From assembly GCA_049965935.1 (NCBI GenBank), contig JBMFVP010000003.1, positions 1-59,122 of the forward strand: 59,122 nt of DNA, in the 5' to 3' direction. The DNA is from Thermocladium sp049965935 (GTDB lineage: Archaea > Thermoproteota > Thermoprotei > Thermoproteales > Thermocladiaceae). The position numbers were made by a program, and so were the translations under genes. Below are positions 1 through 7,896 of this stretch, piece after piece (positions within the stretch are counted from its first letter, which is position 1; each line of letters starts with the position of its first letter). Under the pieces are notes generated by a model, which ran no database searches, had not been told where the DNA came from, and worked only from the letters and a program-made list of their open reading frames with translations.

Positions 1-2
1 CT

Positions 3-422
3 ATTTTATTCTTCATAGGCTTATTCATCGTCAGCGAAGGCGCCCTCAGGTCAGGGGTTCTATACGTAATTGCTAGTTATCTGCCTAGTCCAACTAATTT
101 GCCTGGAATATTCGCTGCCGGCATTCTGGTGAGCCAAGTGATAAGCAATGTACCCATGGTAGCCATATATATTCCTCTAATGCAGAGATTAGGAATAGGG
201 CCGGGAAATTTAATTGATTGGGTCGCCTTAGCGGCTAGCAGCACTATTGCTGGGAATTTAACGTTGATAGGGGCCGCCAGTAATGTGATTGCCAGCGAAT
301 CATTTGAGAGACGAAGTGGAAGGGGCTTTGGCTTTATTGAGTTCCTGAAGTATGGGGTACCCGTAACTATAGTAAATGCTCTAATATATTACTTGTGGCT
401 TCTTTTAATGCAGGCAATTTAA
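3..422 (+). CDS. ArsB/NhaD-superfamily anion or Na+/H+ permease, C-terminal part
   Basis: The frame is open from the left edge of the window, so only the last 139 residues are present. The fragment is very hydrophobic. It contains an SNVPM motif followed about 45 residues later by AGNLTLIGAASNV, the paired half-repeat signature of the ArsB/NhaD/CitM ion-transporter superfamily, whose members move arsenite, Na+/H+ or organic anions across the membrane. The last helix ends at the stop. The substrate cannot be told from this fragment. The next gene is convergent, with 65 nt between the stops. Confidence 0.75.
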   Translation: MLFFIGLFIVSEGALRSGVLYVIASYLPSPTNLPGIFAAGILVSQVISNVPMVAIYIPLMQRLGIGPGNLIDWVALAASSTIAGNLTLIGAASNVIASESFERRSGRGFGFIEFLKYGVPVTIVNALIYYLWLLLMQAI

Positions 423-487
423 GTGTACTAGCCTCTTCCTTGCCGTAAATGGCGAGGTTCTTTTTCTTTATCATGGATCCTTATGGA

Positions 488-1765
488 TCATAGGTACTTC
501 TCCAGCTTCTCCAGCGATACGCCTCTAGTCTCTATGCCGGCCACTAGCCACGTAATTGAGCCAATCGTGCCTATTATATAGAATCCTAGGTTGAGAAGGA
601 GGTATGAATACTCGCTTAGGAATGACGAGAAGTAAATCATGGATATATATGCTGACCACGCTATTACCCTGACCAATCCTATGAATGTGGCTCTCTCCGT
701 TGTCTTGAAAAGCTCTGGCTCAAGCATAGTTCTAACGGCCCAACCAAATTCGCTGAACATCATGTTAATGAATAGAAATAAATAGAATAAGAGGGGATCA
801 GTGCCGAGTGACTTATAGAGAAATAATATTGGAATTATGGTTAAAGTGCCGCCTAGATATGAGACAAGCATGAATTCCCTACGGCCTATCTTATCCACAA
901 TGAATCCTATTAAGCCCGCCGCGGCGGCGCCTAGATTAGCCATCATTATTATGGCGCTTATGGTCGTTATCGACGTATAGTAATAATATGCCAAATAAAA
1001 TGCTATTAAGCCGTAAGTCACTATTTGGGACACTCCTATGGCTGCAAGAGTAAACAATCTGAGCCAGAGCGGTGACTTGGTTATATTATCCTCATTAATG
1101 CTCTTCCCATTGATGTGCGGTGATCCTAAGCGATCGTTGCTTAATTTACCAGTGGCTATTAACCACTTAATTGATTCTGGCATTGATAATCTAATGATTG
1201 TGGTGACTATAATTGCAGCGATACCTGATGCGCCGAGAATTATTCGGGCCTGCTCAAAGCTAAGAGAGTAGAGTCCACTTAGTAATATTATTCCAGAGGC
1301 TAATGCTGCCCCCACATTATCGAAGTTAGATGATAGCACGAGCGCCTTTCCCCTGCTGCTGGCTGGCATTAATTCAGTTAATGCGGCCAGTGATGCCGGC
1401 TCCTCGCCCCCCACGCCGAATTCAGCCACCGCATAAGCTATAGCGAATTCGTATAAATTATTTGCAGCAGCCATGCCTAGTAATCCAATCGAGTAAAGTA
1501 GCATTGTTACTAAGTAAATTTTTTTCCGACCAATTAAATCAGCCGCTCGTCCCATTACTTGATTACCTATGAGGAGCATTAGGGGACCAATTATGGGGTA
1601 TATGGGTATCATAAATGCCGGCATTTCCCCCTTGAACCAGGAAAGCGATGCAACTCCCATTGTAGTAACGAACCCCCACATCAGGAAGCCCAGCGATGTT
1701 GATATGAAGGCACTTGTTTGAGTTTTTCCCCATCTAGCCTCCGCCGGCTCTTCTGGTTTCTCCAT
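488..1765 (-). CDS. Major facilitator superfamily transporter (sugar/metabolite type)
   Basis: A 425-residue protein with about twelve hydrophobic segments. The loop after the second helix reads GRAADLIGRKKIY, the classic MFS G-x-x-x-D-x-x-G-R-[RK]-[RK] motif, repeated in the second half as GFIVDKIGRREF. This is the duplicated six-helix architecture of the sugar-porter or metabolite-H+ symporter groups. The N-terminus is short and charged. Start ATG at 1765 lies about 28 nt downstream of a TATA-like box at 1790-1797, so the mRNA is probably leaderless. The substrate is not identifiable. Confidence 0.85.
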   Translation of the reverse strand: MEKPEEPAEARWGKTQTSAFISTSLGFLMWGFVTTMGVASLSWFKGEMPAFMIPIYPIIGPLMLLIGNQVMGRAADLIGRKKIYLVTMLLYSIGLLGMAAANNLYEFAIAYAVAEFGVGGEEPASLAALTELMPASSRGKALVLSSNFDNVGAALASGIILLSGLYSLSFEQARIILGASGIAAIIVTTIIRLSMPESIKWLIATGKLSNDRLGSPHINGKSINEDNITKSPLWLRLFTLAAIGVSQIVTYGLIAFYLAYYYYTSITTISAIIMMANLGAAAAGLIGFIVDKIGRREFMLVSYLGGTLTIIPILFLYKSLGTDPLLFYLFLFINMMFSEFGWAVRTMLEPELFKTTERATFIGLVRVIAWSAYISMIYFSSFLSEYSYLLLNLGFYIIGTIGSITWLVAGIETRGVSLEKLEKYL

Positions 1766-1789
1766 AATTATTCCAGTTATTTGTAGCCT

Positions 1790-1797
1790 ATAAATAT
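1790..1797 (-). promoter_or_regulatory. TATA-like box of the MFS gene
   Basis: AT-rich octamer (TATTTATA on the coding strand) centred about 28 nt upstream of the ATG at 1765. This is the spacing expected for a leaderless archaeal transcript. Confidence 0.45.
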
Positions 1798-1937
1798 TTT
1801 TTCACGTAAAACAACACGATAAAAATAAACAGAAAGTCTAGCCATATAGGATATGGTAAAGTTTTCGATGGTTCTTAAGCCTTGCATCAAAGCAGCATGG
1901 CTCTCCATTGGTCATAAAGGGTTAAGCTGATCCCCAA

Positions 1938-1975
1938 GATAAGAAACTCTCGCCCTTTAGTGTTGGGAAGGAGAA
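1938..1975 (+). repeat. IS200/IS605-like terminal hairpin remnant
   Basis: The 302-base gap 1766-2067 holds no plausible gene. It contains GATAAGAAAC followed by TCTCGCCCTTTAG and a G-rich tail with AAGGAG. The 13-mer TCTCGCCCTTTAG recurs exactly at 6241-6253, and the layout resembles the sites at 23270, 57621 and 58903. It is read as a decayed transposon end. The rest of the gap shows only AT-rich promoter-like sequence before 2068. Confidence 0.3.
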
Positions 1976-2067
1976 TAAGTAATCGAGAACCGAATTGATA
2001 GATTATCCCAATGCTAGCGAGATCCATATAAAATAACTTATTAATTGCTCAATGCTATGGCTTCTAG

Positions 2068-3003
2068 ATGAATGATTGCATATTAGCATCGCTGGTTTTG
2101 TTGATGGCAATAATTCTTGATTGGGTTTATCCAAGGCATGAGGGTCTCGCTTACTTGCTTCATCCAGTACATTTAACTTACTCGATATCACAATCGCTTT
2201 TCAGCCGTATGCAGCATACGAGGATTATGGGGGTCCTGATTTGGTTTATGTCGGTTGTTCCCGTGATGGTCATATATATTGCTCCGCTATTGGTCATTGG
2301 AAGAAGCTGGATCTTCATAGTGGTCTCGGCCATTGTGCTCAAGATGACATTCTCATTAAGGCTATTGATCGATACTGCTAGGAATTATTTGAATAACAAA
2401 GGACAAGAGGCGCTGGGCTATGCTCAGCAATTAGTTAGGCGCAACGTATATGTACTGGATGAGGAGCACGTTAATTCAGCCGTTATAGAATCCCTAGCGG
2501 AGAGCCTAGTTGATGGATTCTCATCCCCACTTTTTTATTTCTCATTACTTGGCGTGCCCGGCGCTCTTCTACAGAGATTGGCCAATACTATGGACAGCTC
2601 ACTGGGATATAGGGATGAACCATATAGGGAACCCGGCTGGTTCTCCGCTAAGGTAGATACCTTAATCAATTATATACCTGCACGCCTAACTGCACTGATA
2701 ATATTATTTGCAGCCATGTTATTAGGTGAAAAACCCAGCATCAATATTTTCAAAAGGAACAGGCGCTCAACTCAAAGCATTAATGCTGGATACCCAATGG
2801 CGGCAGTATCGGCCAGCTTAGGCATTAGGCTGGAGAAGATAAATTCATACTCCATTGGATCAGGCAAATTGCCCAGCCGAGCCGATGTAGAAAACACCAT
2901 AAGGCTAATAACGGCATCAGCAATCATAATGATTATATTATCGATGATTACTCAATGCATTGCATCATTAATAATCATCATAATTATCCATAACTGGTTT
3001 TAG
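2068..3003 (+). CDS. cobD: Adenosylcobinamide-phosphate synthase CobD/CbiB
   Basis: A 311-residue integral membrane protein of the CbiB/CobD family, which attaches aminopropanol (or its phosphate) to adenosylcobyric acid late in cobalamin synthesis. Recognisable family blocks: HPVHL near residue 32; ESLAESLVDGFSSPLFY at 141-157, matching the family's ESVAEN-DG-xxPLFY; NTMDSSLGYR at 173-182; a block ending in NYIPARL near 200-207; and NAGYPMAAVSASLG at 239-252, the family's NAGxPxAAMAGALG. Hydrophobic segments fill both ends. No other cobalamin genes are in the window. Start ATG at 2068 is the first in-frame start after an AT-rich stretch at 2031-2045. Confidence 0.88.
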   Translation: MNDCILASLVLLMAIILDWVYPRHEGLAYLLHPVHLTYSISQSLFSRMQHTRIMGVLIWFMSVVPVMVIYIAPLLVIGRSWIFIVVSAIVLKMTFSLRLLIDTARNYLNNKGQEALGYAQQLVRRNVYVLDEEHVNSAVIESLAESLVDGFSSPLFYFSLLGVPGALLQRLANTMDSSLGYRDEPYREPGWFSAKVDTLINYIPARLTALIILFAAMLLGEKPSINIFKRNRRSTQSINAGYPMAAVSASLGIRLEKINSYSIGSGKLPSRADVENTIRLITASAIIMIILSMITQCIASLIIIIIIHNWF

Positions 3004-3029
3004 TTTAAGTGCAGTTTTAAAGGAATGCA

Positions 3030-3106
3030 TCTCTCCTCCGTGAGGTTTAATGAGTTTCCTGGAGGAATCACGGATAAGGATCAATTCGTAGGAATGGGTA
3101 GTTCAC
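3030..3106 (+). repeat. Possible IS200/IS605-type right-end remnant
   Basis: The gap after cobD contains TCCTCC and GGAGGAA segments and then GGGTAGTTCAC at 3096-3106. A TAGTTCAC end is typical of several crenarchaeal IS200/IS605 right ends. No hairpin is perfect, so this is a weak call. Confidence 0.2.
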
Positions 3107-3175
3107 TCGGTCGTATTTCATATTATAATGCTTTCCGTGAGAAACCTTTATTAAGATAACAAAGCAGTTAGATGC

Positions 3176-3361
3176 ATGGGTTGGCGCATTGGGCTTGCGC
3201 TGGTGTTAATGCTAGTGATGGCTCTCATGGCATATGAGTTAATCATGGGCATAGTGGTGGCCAGGACGCTTTTGATGGGTGGATTAATAGGCGTGGGCAT
3301 TAAGGGGGATGGGCGGCGTGTAACATCTATGAAGGATCTTCTCCGCGACTCAAAGCATTAA
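3176..3361 (+). CDS. Small hypothetical membrane protein (61 aa)
   Basis: A 61-residue ORF starting with ATG about 25 nt after the TATA-like CTTTATTA at 3147-3154. Residues 5-40 are hydrophobic (one long or two short helices) and are followed by a charged tail rich in Lys, Arg and Asp. It lies between cobD and the Lrp-type regulator on the same strand, 23 nt ahead of the regulator's start. No family is recognised. The promoter spacing and orientation favour a real gene, but the short length leaves doubt. Confidence 0.4.
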   Translation: MGWRIGLALVLMLVMALMAYELIMGIVVARTLLMGGLIGVGIKGDGRRVTSMKDLLRDSKH

Positions 3362-3384
3362 AACTCTGACTGAATAAGCAATAT

Positions 3385-3903
3385 ATGCCGGTTATAATCG
3401 ACGAATTAGACAAGAGGATACTAGGTGAGTTGCAGAAGGATGGAAGAACGCCCTTAGCGAAACTGGCTGACGATATAGGAAAGCCGAGAACCACTATAAT
3501 GAATAGGGTTCAGAAGTTGGAGGAGGGCGGCATTATAAAGGGATATAGGGCAATATTGAGCCCATACGTATTGGGCTTCTCCATGCAAGCATATGTATTA
3601 ATAACTGTGAGACGCTCGGTCACTGCAGGGTCTAAGCCATCGCAGGTGATGCTTGCTGAGAAGATAATACGGGATTGCGATAATGATGCGCGGCTTCCCT
3701 GGATTGAGGAAGCCAACGTATTGACTGGGCAATATGATATAATGCTTAAGGTGTGGGTACGCGACTTAAAGCAGTTATCATCTTTCCTCCTGAATTACTT
3801 GCCGACTAATCCAGACATAATAAAGACGGAGACAATGGTGGTGCTAGAGGAGGTCGCAATAGGAAGGGAACGCTTGATCCCTCTGGATAAGGTAAAGGAA
3901 TGA
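3385..3903 (+). CDS. Lrp/AsnC-family transcriptional regulator
   Basis: 172 residues with the standard Lrp/AsnC layout. An N-terminal helix-turn-helix (residues about 4-50) begins DELDKRILGELQKDGR and has a recognition helix around PRTTIMNRVQKLEEGGII. A RAM ligand-binding/oligomerisation domain (about 65-160) follows, including the YDIMLKVWVRD strand typical of the family. Such proteins bind DNA as dimers or octamers and respond to amino acids or related metabolites. It may autoregulate. The target genes cannot be read from the sequence. Confidence 0.88.
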   Translation: MPVIIDELDKRILGELQKDGRTPLAKLADDIGKPRTTIMNRVQKLEEGGIIKGYRAILSPYVLGFSMQAYVLITVRRSVTAGSKPSQVMLAEKIIRDCDNDARLPWIEEANVLTGQYDIMLKVWVRDLKQLSSFLLNYLPTNPDIIKTETMVVLEEVAIGRERLIPLDKVKE

Positions 3904-3938
3904 TTAATTTGGTATGTATAATGGTTTGGACATAATTT

Positions 3939-4337
3939 CTAAAGATACATCCAGACCCCATTAGCGGCAGCGCAGAGATTCTCATCTGAATCCTTTACCT
4001 CTATATAGACAAATGCCAAGTTACGACCTCTCTTCTTAACCCATGCCTCCGCATAGAAGTCCTTGCTCACTGGTCTAATGTATTCTATGTTAAGGGTAAC
4101 TGTGACCTGGTTTCTTCCCTCATTATTTAGGGTCATGACGGCGGCTCCACCCGTTGCATCTATCAGTGTTGCTATTGCCCCACCATTGGCAATGCCGCCT
4201 AGTCTGGTTATTTCAGTTCTGAATTTCATAGATAGTTTTGCATAGCCATCCTTTGCCTCTATTGTTTTTACTTGAAGCATAGATAGGAAGGGATCAAGCT
4301 CCTCAACGTACTTCTTCATTGCATCTTTAAGATCCAT
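3939..4337 (-). CDS. PaaI-like hotdog-fold thioesterase
   Basis: A small hotdog protein. The block GGIANGGAIATLIDATGG is the PaaI/acyl-CoA thioesterase signature (x-GG-x4-L-x-D-x3-G). Asn stands where His is usual before the GG pair, a substitution found in some members. The family hydrolyses acyl-CoA or aryl-CoA thioesters as tetramers. I place the start at 4337 (MDLKDAMKKY) because a TTTAAAT box at 4359-4365 lies about 25 nt upstream. An earlier ATG at 4355 lies only 7 nt from the box. Confidence 0.78.
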   Translation of the reverse strand: MDLKDAMKKYVEELDPFLSMLQVKTIEAKDGYAKLSMKFRTEITRLGGIANGGAIATLIDATGGAAVMTLNNEGRNQVTVTLNIEYIRPVSKDFYAEAWVKKRGRNLAFVYIEVKDSDENLCAAANGVWMYL

Positions 4338-4358
4338 GCAATTGCTTTTCAGCATGGG

Positions 4359-4365
4359 TTTAAAT
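4359..4365 (-). promoter_or_regulatory. TATA-like box of the thioesterase gene
   Basis: TTTAAAT centred 25 nt upstream of the ATG at 4337. This decides between two in-frame starts. Confidence 0.45.
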
Positions 4366-4399
4366 GCATTGGTCTTATTTCTACACGTGTTGATAGATT

Positions 4400-6104
4400 T
4401 CAGCGCCCCAGCATTGTGCTCTCCAGGAAAATCTTCTCATAATCATCTAATGCCGCCATCTCAATCACCTTAATCATCTTCACTACACGTGTAGTTTTAT
4501 CCCAATAATCCTCATTCCTCAAGATAAGCTTTGCGCCGCTTATGGCAGCATTTCCCAGAAAGAAAATTTTTGCTTGTGGAAGAAGACCTATTGAAATTGC
4601 TGAGTCAGGATTAATATGAGTTCCAAATGAGCCTGCCACATACACGGTATCTAATTCCGATTCAGAAATTCCAGCCACCCGTAGAAGCGTTTTCCAGGTT
4701 GATTGAATTGCTGCCTTAGCTTCTTGGAGGAGACGAATATCGCGCTGAGTAACTGTGACTCCATTAATACTAACCACTAGCGAGCTATTCGATTCCACAA
4801 CGAACCGTCCCGGAATTAACCTGCCGTTCCTACTAATTGAACCAGCCTTCATTAATGCAGCCACTAGATCAATAAGGCCTGTCCCCGTTATTCCTATTGG
4901 AGCTCCCCCGCCTATTGTGAAAGCCCGAAGCTCCCCATCTACTAGCTCAACCTTATCTATGGCGCCCTCCACAGCCCTGACTCCACTTGATATACCGACC
5001 CCCTCTATCGCGCTACCGGCGGGGGCAGATGCAGCCAATATATTATCGTCGGTTCTAAGCATGACTTCAGTATTAGTCCCTATATCTATAAGCAACCTAT
5101 GGTTCTTCTCATCTAGATTTGCCACCAGTGCATCCGCCACGGCATCGCCGCCAATAAACCCAGCGACGGCCGGCATTATGAAGATAGGCGCGGCCGGGTT
5201 CATGGTTAGCCCAATATCGCTGGCCCTAAGTACTATGGGTAATCCAATTGCAGGTATGTAGGGGCTCTGAACCAAACTATTGAGCCTTATTCCAAGAAAT
5301 AATTGCGTCATCACTGTATTCCCAGCTACGACAGCTGCATCTATATCAATAGGATCAAGCCCGGAACTCTTCGCTATTTTATTAATTAATGAATTGATAG
5401 ATTCTATAACTAGTTCCCTAAGTTTGTTATTTATCTCCTCATCGCTTATGGCAAGGGATGCCCTACTTATTATATCGATACCGTACCTAGCCTGGGGATT
5501 CTCCNNNNNNNNNNTATGTAATTGTATTCCCATTCTTTAGATCAATTATGTGAACAACTATTTTTGTTGAGCCTATATCTATGGCCGCTCCAAGCACTGC
5601 ATCGCTGCATTTAACATCAATAGCTTCATCCCACACCGATACAACATTTACGGACCAATCACACTCCCTTAGAACTTGCGGCAGTTTTCTGTATACCCAT
5701 AAATGTCGTGGTCTGTACCCGCTCTCCTTAAAGAGATTAATGTCATCGGGGACTTGGGACTTAAGAGTTGGTGGATTCAACTTAACTCTTTTAGATTTTA
5801 CTGGAGGCTTTAGGGGAATGGTTGGTTCATAGCCAACGGCCACGAACTTACCACTGCCTTGATTAATAGGTTCAACTACTACCTCTCCCTTCATTACCCA
5901 AGCCATGCAGGCTAATCGCTCATCTGAACCAAGCTCCTTCTCCCTATGGGTTCTTGGATTAAGATTCTCGGCTCCTGTAATAACCCTTATCCTACACTTA
6001 CCGCATATGCCGATGCCACCGCATAATCCCTCAATAGGCGTGCCAGCTCTCCATAATGCGTCAATTATCCTAACAGGCCTATCAGAGACCGTTATTCTAA
6101 TCAT
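4400..6104 (-). CDS. 2Fe-2S ferredoxin/ASKHA-domain protein (RACo/RamA-like reductive activator), interrupted by assembly gap
   Basis: One gene split by the N run at 5505-5514. The N-terminal part has a plant-type 2Fe-2S motif, CGGIGICGKC (C-x5-C-x2-C), with a fourth Cys in RLACMAW. It then enters an actin-like ATPase fold with AIDIGSTKIVVHIIDL. After the gap, NPQARYGIDIISRAS resumes exactly where the family consensus would. Later blocks include AGNTVMTQLFLG, LLIDIGTNTEVML, GSAIEGVGISSG and VYVAGSFGTHI. COG3894 proteins of this type use ATP to reactivate corrinoid proteins of methyl transfer by reduction. The corrinoid partner is not in the window. Flanking frames differ by one base, so the true gap length must be a multiple of three. 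Confidence 0.8.
5505..5514. other. Assembly gap (10 N)
   Basis: Ten N of arbitrary length inside the ferredoxin/ASKHA gene. The frame change across it is an artefact of the placeholder length, because protein similarity to the family is continuous on both sides. Confidence 0.97.
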
Positions 6105-6238
6105 TAATTAAGCCTTCCCGATGCCGTCACATAAATTTTGGATTTAAATATTGAGCCCAAATTCTTTTCCCATAATCCAGTGTAGTCTTGTATTAACTTA
6201 GGATTCATTATTTTATGCGGCTACCAAGATCCTTAAGA

Positions 6239-6265
6239 AGTCTCGCCCTTTAGGATGGGGAGCCG
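6239..6265 (+). repeat. IS200/IS605-like terminal hairpin overlapping the ubiX 3' end
   Basis: TCTCGCCCTTTAG followed by GATGGGGAG forms an imperfect hairpin of the same design as those at 1938 and 23270. The ubiX stop codon (6250-6252) lies in the hairpin loop, and its last residues are read from the right arm. It is interpreted as a transposon-end remnant that now closes the gene. Confidence 0.35.
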
Positions 6266-6822
6266 TCGGTTGGATCGCCCCACCTTCTATACATGTTGTT
6301 TCTTAACCCTAGCAGATCGAGAACCCTGCCTGCTACCGAGTTAATCATGTCATCTATTGTGGTTGGTCTATTATAGAACGGTGGACTGGCAGGCATAACT
6401 ATGGCTCCAGCCATGGATACCAGCTCCATGTTTCTAATGTGGACTAGGCTTAAAGGGCTCTCCCTTATTACAAGAACTAGCCTCCGCCTTTCCTTTAACG
6501 CAACATCGGCAGCCCTGGTCACTAAGTTATCTGTAATACCGTGGGCAATCGATGCAAGGGTCTTCATTGAGCAAGGCACTATTGCCATGCCGTCAAACCA
6601 AAATGAGCCGCTGGCTATTGGAGCCTCCATTTCCCCCTCGCCAAATACTCGGGTTGCTAACGATTCAATCCTGGTTGGATCTATACCTTCTTCCCTCATT
6701 ACTTTCTTAGCTGAACCGCTAATTACTAGATAAGTCTCCACGTTGAGGTTCCTGAGCGCCTCCATTACTCTGAGTCCATATACCGCGCCAGAGGCGCCTG
6801 TTATTCCTATCACTATCCTCAT
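6250..6822 (-). CDS. ubiX: UbiX/Pad-type flavin prenyltransferase
   Basis: 190 residues. It starts MRIVIGITGASGAVYG, the FMN-binding N-terminus of UbiX. SGSFWFDGMAIVPCSMKTLA matches the family's conserved S-x-x-x-x-x-GM-x-x-P-C-S-M-K-T-L-A block, and VIRESPLSLVHIRNM and MPASPPFYNRP follow. The enzyme makes prenylated FMN, the cofactor of UbiD-type decarboxylases. No ubiD is in the window. It follows the hydroxyacid dehydrogenase stop directly (TAA then ATG), so the two are co-transcribed. The C-terminal tail beyond the usual RW-rich end is encoded by a transposon-like hairpin. Confidence 0.9.
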   Translation of the reverse strand: MRIVIGITGASGAVYGLRVMEALRNLNVETYLVISGSAKKVMREEGIDPTRIESLATRVFGEGEMEAPIASGSFWFDGMAIVPCSMKTLASIAHGITDNLVTRAADVALKERRRLVLVIRESPLSLVHIRNMELVSMAGAIVMPASPPFYNRPTTIDDMINSVAGRVLDLLGLRNNMYRRWGDPTDGSPS

Positions 6823-7824
6823 TTATTGTCTCCCATAAACCTCTGGATTCGCTGTATATATGGGTGGTTTTCCATGAATTAATACATTGATAATGCTTTT
6901 AATAATGATTTCAGCCATATTATTTCTTGTATCCAATGATGCAGATGCTATGTGTGGTGTCAACACTATATTCTTCAAGGAAAGCAGTTCACTATTTGTG
7001 GGAAGTGGTTCATCCTCATACACGTCAAGCGCAGCGCCACGTATCCACCCCTCACGTAATGCTTTGATGAGGGCCGACGTATCTATTACTGCCCCCCTAG
7101 CTATGTTTATCACGTATGCGTTTTTCTTCATTAACTTAAGTCTATCCTCATTTACTAAATGCCGTGTTTCAGGGCTGAGCGCCACGGTTATTACCAAGTA
7201 ATCGCTTTGACTAAATAACTCATCAAGCGTTACCGGCAATACGCCTAGCGCTATCTCAACATTTGGTTTTCTATGCCTAGACCAATATATAGTTCTCATT
7301 TTAAACGCGGCTGCCCTCCTCGCCACGGCTATCCCTATATTGCCTAATCCAAGTATGCCCAGGGTTTTTCCCCAAACCTCATCACCCATGTACTCACCCC
7401 AAACTGCTTCTGCATTTCCGCTTCTAATGATTTTATCGCCATCCACTATTCTGCGAGCTGCGCCAAGCATTAGACCAATTGCGAAATCAGCAACAGACTC
7501 GACTAATACCTCAGGCGTATATGCCACCGGTATCCCCAGTCTCGTTGTGGCATGTAAATCAATATGATCAAATCCCACGCTATACGTAGCTAGTATCCGT
7601 ATCTTAGCTCCTTCCAGCGTATCCTCCGTGATCTTATCTCCAATTGTAACCACTGCTCCATCACATTCTGAGAATTTCCGCTTTAATACGTCAGGAGGCG
7701 GTGCAGCTTTCTTGCTCCACATTCCTATTCCATCATTATTCCAGACATCTATTTGAAAACGCTTGCTTAATTCATCATATATGATCTTGGGAAAGGTGGA
7801 TCTACTAATGAAGATGCATTGCAT
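6823..7824 (-). CDS. D-isomer-specific 2-hydroxyacid dehydrogenase (glyoxylate/hydroxypyruvate reductase-like)
   Basis: About 333 residues. The Rossmann motif GILGLGNIGIAVARRAA lies centrally and is followed by the family blocks INIARGAVIDTSAL (catalytic Arg region), ALDVYEDEP (Glu) and LTPHIASAS (His), so the Arg-Glu-His triad is complete. Members reduce 2-oxoacids such as glyoxylate or hydroxypyruvate with NAD(P)H. I favour ATG 7824 because GTTTAAAAC at 7846-7854 lies 26 nt upstream. ATG 7839 would add five residues. It is the first gene of a pair with ubiX. Confidence 0.85.
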   Translation of the reverse strand: MQCIFISRSTFPKIIYDELSKRFQIDVWNNDGIGMWSKKAAPPPDVLKRKFSECDGAVVTIGDKITEDTLEGAKIRILATYSVGFDHIDLHATTRLGIPVAYTPEVLVESVADFAIGLMLGAARRIVDGDKIIRSGNAEAVWGEYMGDEVWGKTLGILGLGNIGIAVARRAAAFKMRTIYWSRHRKPNVEIALGVLPVTLDELFSQSDYLVITVALSPETRHLVNEDRLKLMKKNAYVINIARGAVIDTSALIKALREGWIRGAALDVYEDEPLPTNSELLSLKNIVLTPHIASASLDTRNNMAEIIIKSIINVLIHGKPPIYTANPEVYGRQ

Positions 7825-7845
7825 ATATTGATGCGGCATTTCACT

Positions 7846-7854
7846 GTTTAAAAC
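7846..7854 (-). promoter_or_regulatory. TATA-like box of the hydroxyacid dehydrogenase-ubiX pair
   Basis: GTTTAAAAC centred 26 nt upstream of ATG 7824, in the 57-72 nt divergent region shared with moeA. Confidence 0.4.
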
Positions 7855-7865
7855 GGTTGCTCAGC

Positions 7866-7875
7866 ATTTAAAAAT
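7866..7875 (+). promoter_or_regulatory. TATA-like box of moeA
   Basis: ATTTAAAAAT centred about 27 nt upstream of ATG 7897, consistent with a leaderless moeA-moaC transcript. Confidence 0.45.
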
Positions 7876-7896
7876 GTAAATCGAATCCAGCAATTA

